This document shows positions 61,032 through 64,000 of a DNA stretch of 64,000 bases, piece by piece; position 1 is the first letter of the stretch, and each line of letters starts with the position of its first letter. The notes beneath the pieces were generated by a model. It saw only the letters and a list, made by a program, of their open reading frames with translations. It had not been told where the DNA came from and did not search any database. This DNA is from Pedobacter borealis DSM 19626 (GTDB lineage Bacteria > Bacteroidota > Bacteroidia > Sphingobacteriales > Sphingobacteriaceae), in the NCBI RefSeq assembly GCF_000708285.2, contig NZ_JAUG01000002.1, positions 62,001 to 126,000 on the forward strand, in the 5' to 3' direction. The translations under genes and the position numbers were made by a program.

Positions 61032-62265
61032 TATAAATTTCACCGTTTAAAATAACTGTCTCTATTTGCGTTTCACCAAAACTATATGGCAAATAGGCAA
61101 TTGAAGGCATCGGTTTGGTTATAAACAGGTTCGCTTTTTTACCAACGGTAATGCTTCCATAATCTTCACTCATCTCCATCGCTGCCGCACCATTTAATGT
61201 TGCAGCATTTATCGCCTGTTCAGGAAACATCTTCATTTTAATACACGCAAGTGACACCACAAAATTCATATTTCCTGAAGGTGTTGAACCTGGATTGTAA
61301 TCGGTAGCCAAAGCAACCGGCAAATCGGCTCTTATAAAGCTTTTGGCATCAGCAAAAGGAATACCTAAGTAAAACGAACAAGAAGGGAGTAATGTTACAA
61401 TGGTATCAGCATTTCTTAACGTTCGGATCGTTTCTTCATCACTTTCTTCGAGGTGATCAACTGAAATGGCTCTATTTTGCACAGAGACCTCTATTGCCCC
61501 CGAAACGGAAAGTTGATTGGCATGTACTTTTGGTTTTAGTCCATATTTTGCACCCGCCTTTAATACCTGATCGGTTTCATCGACAGAGAAAAACCCCTTT
61601 TCGCAAAAAACATCAATATAATCAGCCAGTTTTTCTTCTGCTATTTGAGGCAGCATTTCATTAATAATTAAATCGATGTAACCCTGATGGTTGTTTTTAA
61701 ATTCAGCCGGATAAGCATGTGCGGCTAAGAAAGTTGCTTTTATAGGAATCGGGAACTGATCTTTTAGCCTGCGGATCACCCTGAGCATTTTGATTTCACT
61801 CTCCGTGGTTAATCCATATCCGCTTTTAATTTCAACGGCACCGGTTCCCAGACGGATCATCTGCTTTAACCGCACAGATGCACTTTCAAACAATTCATCT
61901 TCCGAAGCTTTTTGGAGTTTATTAGCCGAATTTAGAATCCCGCCACCCGCCGCGGCAATTTCTTCGTAGCTTTTGCCTTGGATTTTCATTGCAAATTCTT
62001 CCTCGCGCGAAGCAGCAAAAACAATGTGCGTATGGCTATCGCACCATGAAGGGAAAATATATCTGCCTTCTGCGGAGATATGGGAGGATAGATTTGAGAT
62101 ATGAGATGGGATTGAATCCATCTTTCCAAAATCCTTGATCAGATCATCTTCAATTAAAAGCCAGGCATTTTCAAGAACTGGTAACGAATCTAATTCACCG
62201 CCATGCAGCACTAATTTATCTTTGGAATGTAAGCCCACCAGGCCTTTTATATTTGTGATCAGCAT
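61024..62265 (-). CDS. hutI: Imidazolonepropionase
   Basis: A 413-residue amidohydrolase. Metal-binding HxH is in SWCDSHTHIVFAASREEEF (about 75-93), other ligands in VHANQLSVSGA and VDHLEE, and ATDYNPGSTPSGNMNFV (Asp ligand) matches HutI closely. It opens 4-imidazolone-5-propionate to formimidoyl-glutamate, the step just before HutG. hutH and hutU are not in the window. Confidence 0.95.
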   Translation of the reverse strand: MLITNIKGLVGLHSKDKLVLHGGELDSLPVLENAWLLIEDDLIKDFGKMDSIPSHISNLSSHISAEGRYIFPSWCDSHTHIVFAASREEEFAMKIQGKSYEEIAAAGGGILNSANKLQKASEDELFESASVRLKQMIRLGTGAVEIKSGYGLTTESEIKMLRVIRRLKDQFPIPIKATFLAAHAYPAEFKNNHQGYIDLIINEMLPQIAEEKLADYIDVFCEKGFFSVDETDQVLKAGAKYGLKPKVHANQLSVSGAIEVSVQNRAISVDHLEESDEETIRTLRNADTIVTLLPSCSFYLGIPFADAKSFIRADLPVALATDYNPGSTPSGNMNFVVSLACIKMKMFPEQAINAATLNGAAAMEMSEDYGSITVGKKANLFITKPMPSIAYLPYSFGETQIETVILNGEIYNG

Positions 62266-62278
62266 TTGGTTAGATTAA

Positions 62279-62350
62279 GGTTAATTGTTTAAACTGTGCA
62301 AATTGGTTAATTGAGTTTTGGTTACAGTTAACCGATTTAAACAATTAACC
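62279..62350. repeat. 15-base perfect inverted repeat upstream of hutI
   Basis: GGTTAATTGTTTAAA (62279-62293) and its exact complement (62336-62350) lie between the exonuclease stop and the hutI start; possible operator, terminator or both. Confidence 0.6.
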
Positions 62351-62364
62351 AGTTAACCAAATAC

Positions 62365-63132
62365 CTAATCGATCTCTAAAAGAACCGGACAATGATCTGA
62401 ATGTATTGCGTCGGGTAAGATTCTAACATTTTTCAATCGGCTTTCCATAGGCTTTGTGGCCAAATGGTAATCGATCCGCCAACCCAGATTCTTGCCTCTC
62501 GAACCGGCACGGTAGCTCCACCAGGTATAATGGTGCGGGTCTTTATTAAAATGACGGAAAGTATCGATGAAACCATTATCCAAAAATAACTGCATCCACT
62601 CCCGTTCTTCTGGTAAAAAGCCTGATGAATTGGCGTTTGATTTTGGGTTGTGAATATCGATGGAGGTATGACAGATATTATAATCGCCACTTACAATTAA
62701 ATTTGGGATCTCTTTGCGCAATTCGCCAATATATACATCAAAAAAACGCATAAATTCGTACTTTTTAACCTGGCGTTCATCTCCGCTTGAGCCAGATGGC
62801 ATATAGAGGCTCATTAAAGAAAAATCATCAAAATCTGCCCTTAAAATTCTACCCTCTTTATCGATCCATTCTTCACCGCAGCCAAATTCGATATGATTCG
62901 GTTTAATTCTGGTCAGAATTGCCACACCGCTATATCCCTTTTTTTCAGCGGGGAACCAATAATGATGATAGCCAAGTTGCTCAATCAGGGCAATAATTTC
63001 AGGAATCTGCAATGGCAGGGCTTTTACTTCCTGCAGGCAGACCATATCAGCATCCGTAGCCTGAAGCCAACCAAAAAAGTTTTTGGTACTTGCCGCCCTA
63101 ATCCCATTAACGTTATAGGAGATAATCTTCAT
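62365..63132 (-). CDS. xth: Exodeoxyribonuclease III
   Basis: A 255-residue AP endonuclease/exonuclease of the EEP fold. Motifs: ISYNVNGIRAAS (Asn), MVCLQEVKA (metal Glu), SLYMPSG, VSGDYNICHTSIDIHNPK (Asp/Asn) and SDHCPVLLEID (catalytic Asp-His). It repairs abasic sites and 3' blocked ends. The family reads FFGWLQATDADMVCLQE, close to the ExoA branch. Single gene, 99 bases upstream of hutI. Confidence 0.95.
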   Translation of the reverse strand: MKIISYNVNGIRAASTKNFFGWLQATDADMVCLQEVKALPLQIPEIIALIEQLGYHHYWFPAEKKGYSGVAILTRIKPNHIEFGCGEEWIDKEGRILRADFDDFSLMSLYMPSGSSGDERQVKKYEFMRFFDVYIGELRKEIPNLIVSGDYNICHTSIDIHNPKSNANSSGFLPEEREWMQLFLDNGFIDTFRHFNKDPHHYTWWSYRAGSRGKNLGWRIDYHLATKPMESRLKNVRILPDAIHSDHCPVLLEID

Positions 63133-63211
63133 TCAGTAAATTTCAATTGTTGTGGGCGGTAAATTTAGAAATTAATTAAATAAATGCTTAGTAATTCAGA
63201 TTTGCTTTCGT

Positions 63212-63219
63212 TAAATTTG
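63212..63219 (+). promoter_or_regulatory. -7 element of the toxin-antitoxin remnant
   Basis: TAAATTTG three bases before the antitoxin ATG at 63223, suggesting a leaderless transcript. Confidence 0.4.
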
Positions 63220-63222
63220 TTT

Positions 63223-63452
63223 ATGAGCATTGAAGAGCTAAAAATAGAGATCGCAAAAAAAGTATTCGAAACAGATGACGAAAATCTTTTGTCAGAGTTA
63301 GACATGCTTTTAAACTACAGCAAAAAGGTTGTTTTAGAGGAATTACCGAAACATGTTCAAGAGGGTATTAAAGAGGATTAAAGCAAGCTGAAGAAGGGAA
63401 ATTAATCCCTTATGATGAAGTTAAAAGAAGACTCTCTGAGAAATGGCATTAA
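63223..63452 (+). pseudogene. Antitoxin gene with a C-terminal frameshift
   Basis: The frame begins MSIEELKIEIAKKVFETDDE and ends early in HVQEGIKED at 63381. In another frame the sequence continues LKQAEEGKLIPYDEVKRRLS-EKWH to a TAA at 63450-63452, overlapping the toxin start by 10 bases. The 'HV..GI..GL.QAE.G....-DEV..R...KW' ending is typical of antitoxins paired with RelE/ParE toxins, so one base appears to be missing near 63378. Confidence 0.75.
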
Positions 63453-63725
63453 CAGTTTCTTTTTCAGAAGAAGCATACGAAACACTACTCGGCATTGGAA
63501 TGTTCATCGAGGAAATATGGGGATATGATTACGCTGAAAAATTTATCCACAGTGTTTATAAAAAAATTGATTTAATTGCCATTCATTTACGAACCCATTT
63601 TATTAAACAATCAAGTTAGAAAAGGCGTAGTTTCGAAATATACTTCTTTCTATTATAGGGTTTATCAAGAAGAAATTAGAATCCTATTCTTTTTCGACAA
63701 CAGACAAGATCCATTAATTACATAA
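63443..63725 (+). pseudogene. RelE/ParE-like toxin gene with a frameshift
   Basis: The frame opens MALTVSFSEEAYETLLGIGM and ends at TAG 63617-63619 after a stretch reading AEKFIHSVYKKIDLIAIH. In the next frame the toxin core continues as LLNNQVRKGVVSKYTSFYYR and VYQEEIRILFFFDNRQDPL to TAA 63723-63725, with the YRV...IRILFFFDNRQDP block of ParE/RelE toxins. A one-base shift near 63580 separates the halves, so no intact toxin is made. Confidence 0.78.
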
Positions 63726-64000
63726 CCATTTTATCCTTCAAAGAAGCCTGTAACAGCTGTTTCTCTAACTTTTTCGCCGCTCTTCTTTTCAAAACTGTAA
63801 CTTCCATCTTCACATCCTGTTTAGGACGGTTGTTTTTATCTGTTGCCAGAACAGCTATTTTATCAACCATATCCAAACCAACCACTATTTCGCCATAAAC
63901 GGTATAGTTTCTATCCAAATGAGGCGTACCACCTATCGTTTTATATACCTCGCGCTGCCATTCAGGAATTTTGAATTTAAGTCGTTTTTCTTCTACATTA
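63718..64000 (-). CDS. Cyclophilin-type peptidyl-prolyl isomerase (C-terminal part)
   Basis: Reverse-strand frame that runs off the right edge. The visible part reads KTIGGTPHLDRNYTVYGEIV and VGLDMVDKIAVLATDKNNRP, the C-terminal cyclophilin block (GTP.LD..YTVFGEV..G...VD.I), followed by a basic tail. Cyclophilins catalyse cis-trans isomerisation of prolyl bonds. The stop (63718-63720) overlaps the end of the toxin remnant on the other strand. Confidence 0.9.
   Translation of the reverse strand, partial: NVEEKRLKFKIPEWQREVYKTIGGTPHLDRNYTVYGEIVVGLDMVDKIAVLATDKNNRPKQDVKMEVTVLKRRAAKKLEKQLLQASLKDKMVM

Noticed and set aside
60072..62265. Complete hut operon
   Set aside because: Only hutG and hutI are here; the flanking genes are exonuclease III and repeat DNA, so the first two pathway enzymes must be elsewhere.

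Overview
The window looks like chromosomal DNA of a Bacteroidota species, most likely Pedobacter or a close relative (Sphingobacteriaceae). Supporting signs are low-GC coding sequence with few Shine-Dalgarno sites, repeated -7 elements of the Bacteroidota type (TAnnTTTG), an LpxC-FabZ fusion protein, a PorX-type response regulator, CHASE3/GAF/multi-receiver hybrid kinases, DUF5117/DUF4953 metalloproteases, ECF sigma/anti-sigma pairs, and intergenic palindromes that begin and end in GTCAT/ATGAC. No tRNA, rRNA, prophage or CRISPR array was seen.

Layout. 1-3.1 kb: end of a DUF4197 gene, an ECF sigma factor with a TonB-C-bearing anti-sigma-like protein, and a PaiB-like flavoprotein. 3.6-6.8 kb: phosphate block (PiT transporter, DUF47/PhoU-like partner, PhoR-like kinase); both transcription units carry the same 11-bp-spaced TGTTAA direct repeat. 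7.4-12.2 kb: secG, a TPR-like protein, lptE, a sigma-54 activator and miaB. 12.3-13.1 kb: a duplicated 280-bp repeat lying between the two halves of a split palindrome. 13.2-18.4 kb: two tandem AsmA-like proteins, LemA and DUF3137. 18.5-25.4 kb: a six-gene signalling operon on the minus strand (two kinases, two stand-alone receivers, CheR, CheB). 25.5-34.4 kb: zinc protease, gltX, kinase/DinB/thioesterase operon, Crp-like regulator, SMR exporter, second ECF sigma/anti-sigma pair, a broken hydrolase gene and a cold-shock gene. 34.5-47.2 kb: envelope and secreted proteins (lipoprotein, beta-barrel-like protein, metalloprotease, aspartyl protease, PBP4, GH18, VanX-like dipeptidase) with an IS110-family element inserted in a dispersed repeat. 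47.5-59.6 kb: alanine dehydrogenase, tsaE, porX, an HD hydrolase, the lipid A cluster lpxD-lpxC/fabZ-lpxA, a GNAT and an ABC ATPase, a probable small RNA gene, two tandem efp genes and 5-formyl-THF cyclo-ligase. 60-64 kb: hutI-hutG, exonuclease III, a decayed toxin-antitoxin pair and the end of a cyclophilin gene.

Themes: envelope building (lptE, lpx genes, PBP4, VanX-like, AsmA-like), T9SS regulation (porX), phosphate uptake with a shared regulatory site, and many degraded or repeat-derived segments between the genes. The most original items are the paired pho-like boxes, the structured small RNA 5' of efp, the C9 tract that would fuse LpxC-FabZ to LpxA after a single slip, the EF-P paralog without the loop lysine, the candidate bridge RNA of the IS110 element, and the layered repeat families.
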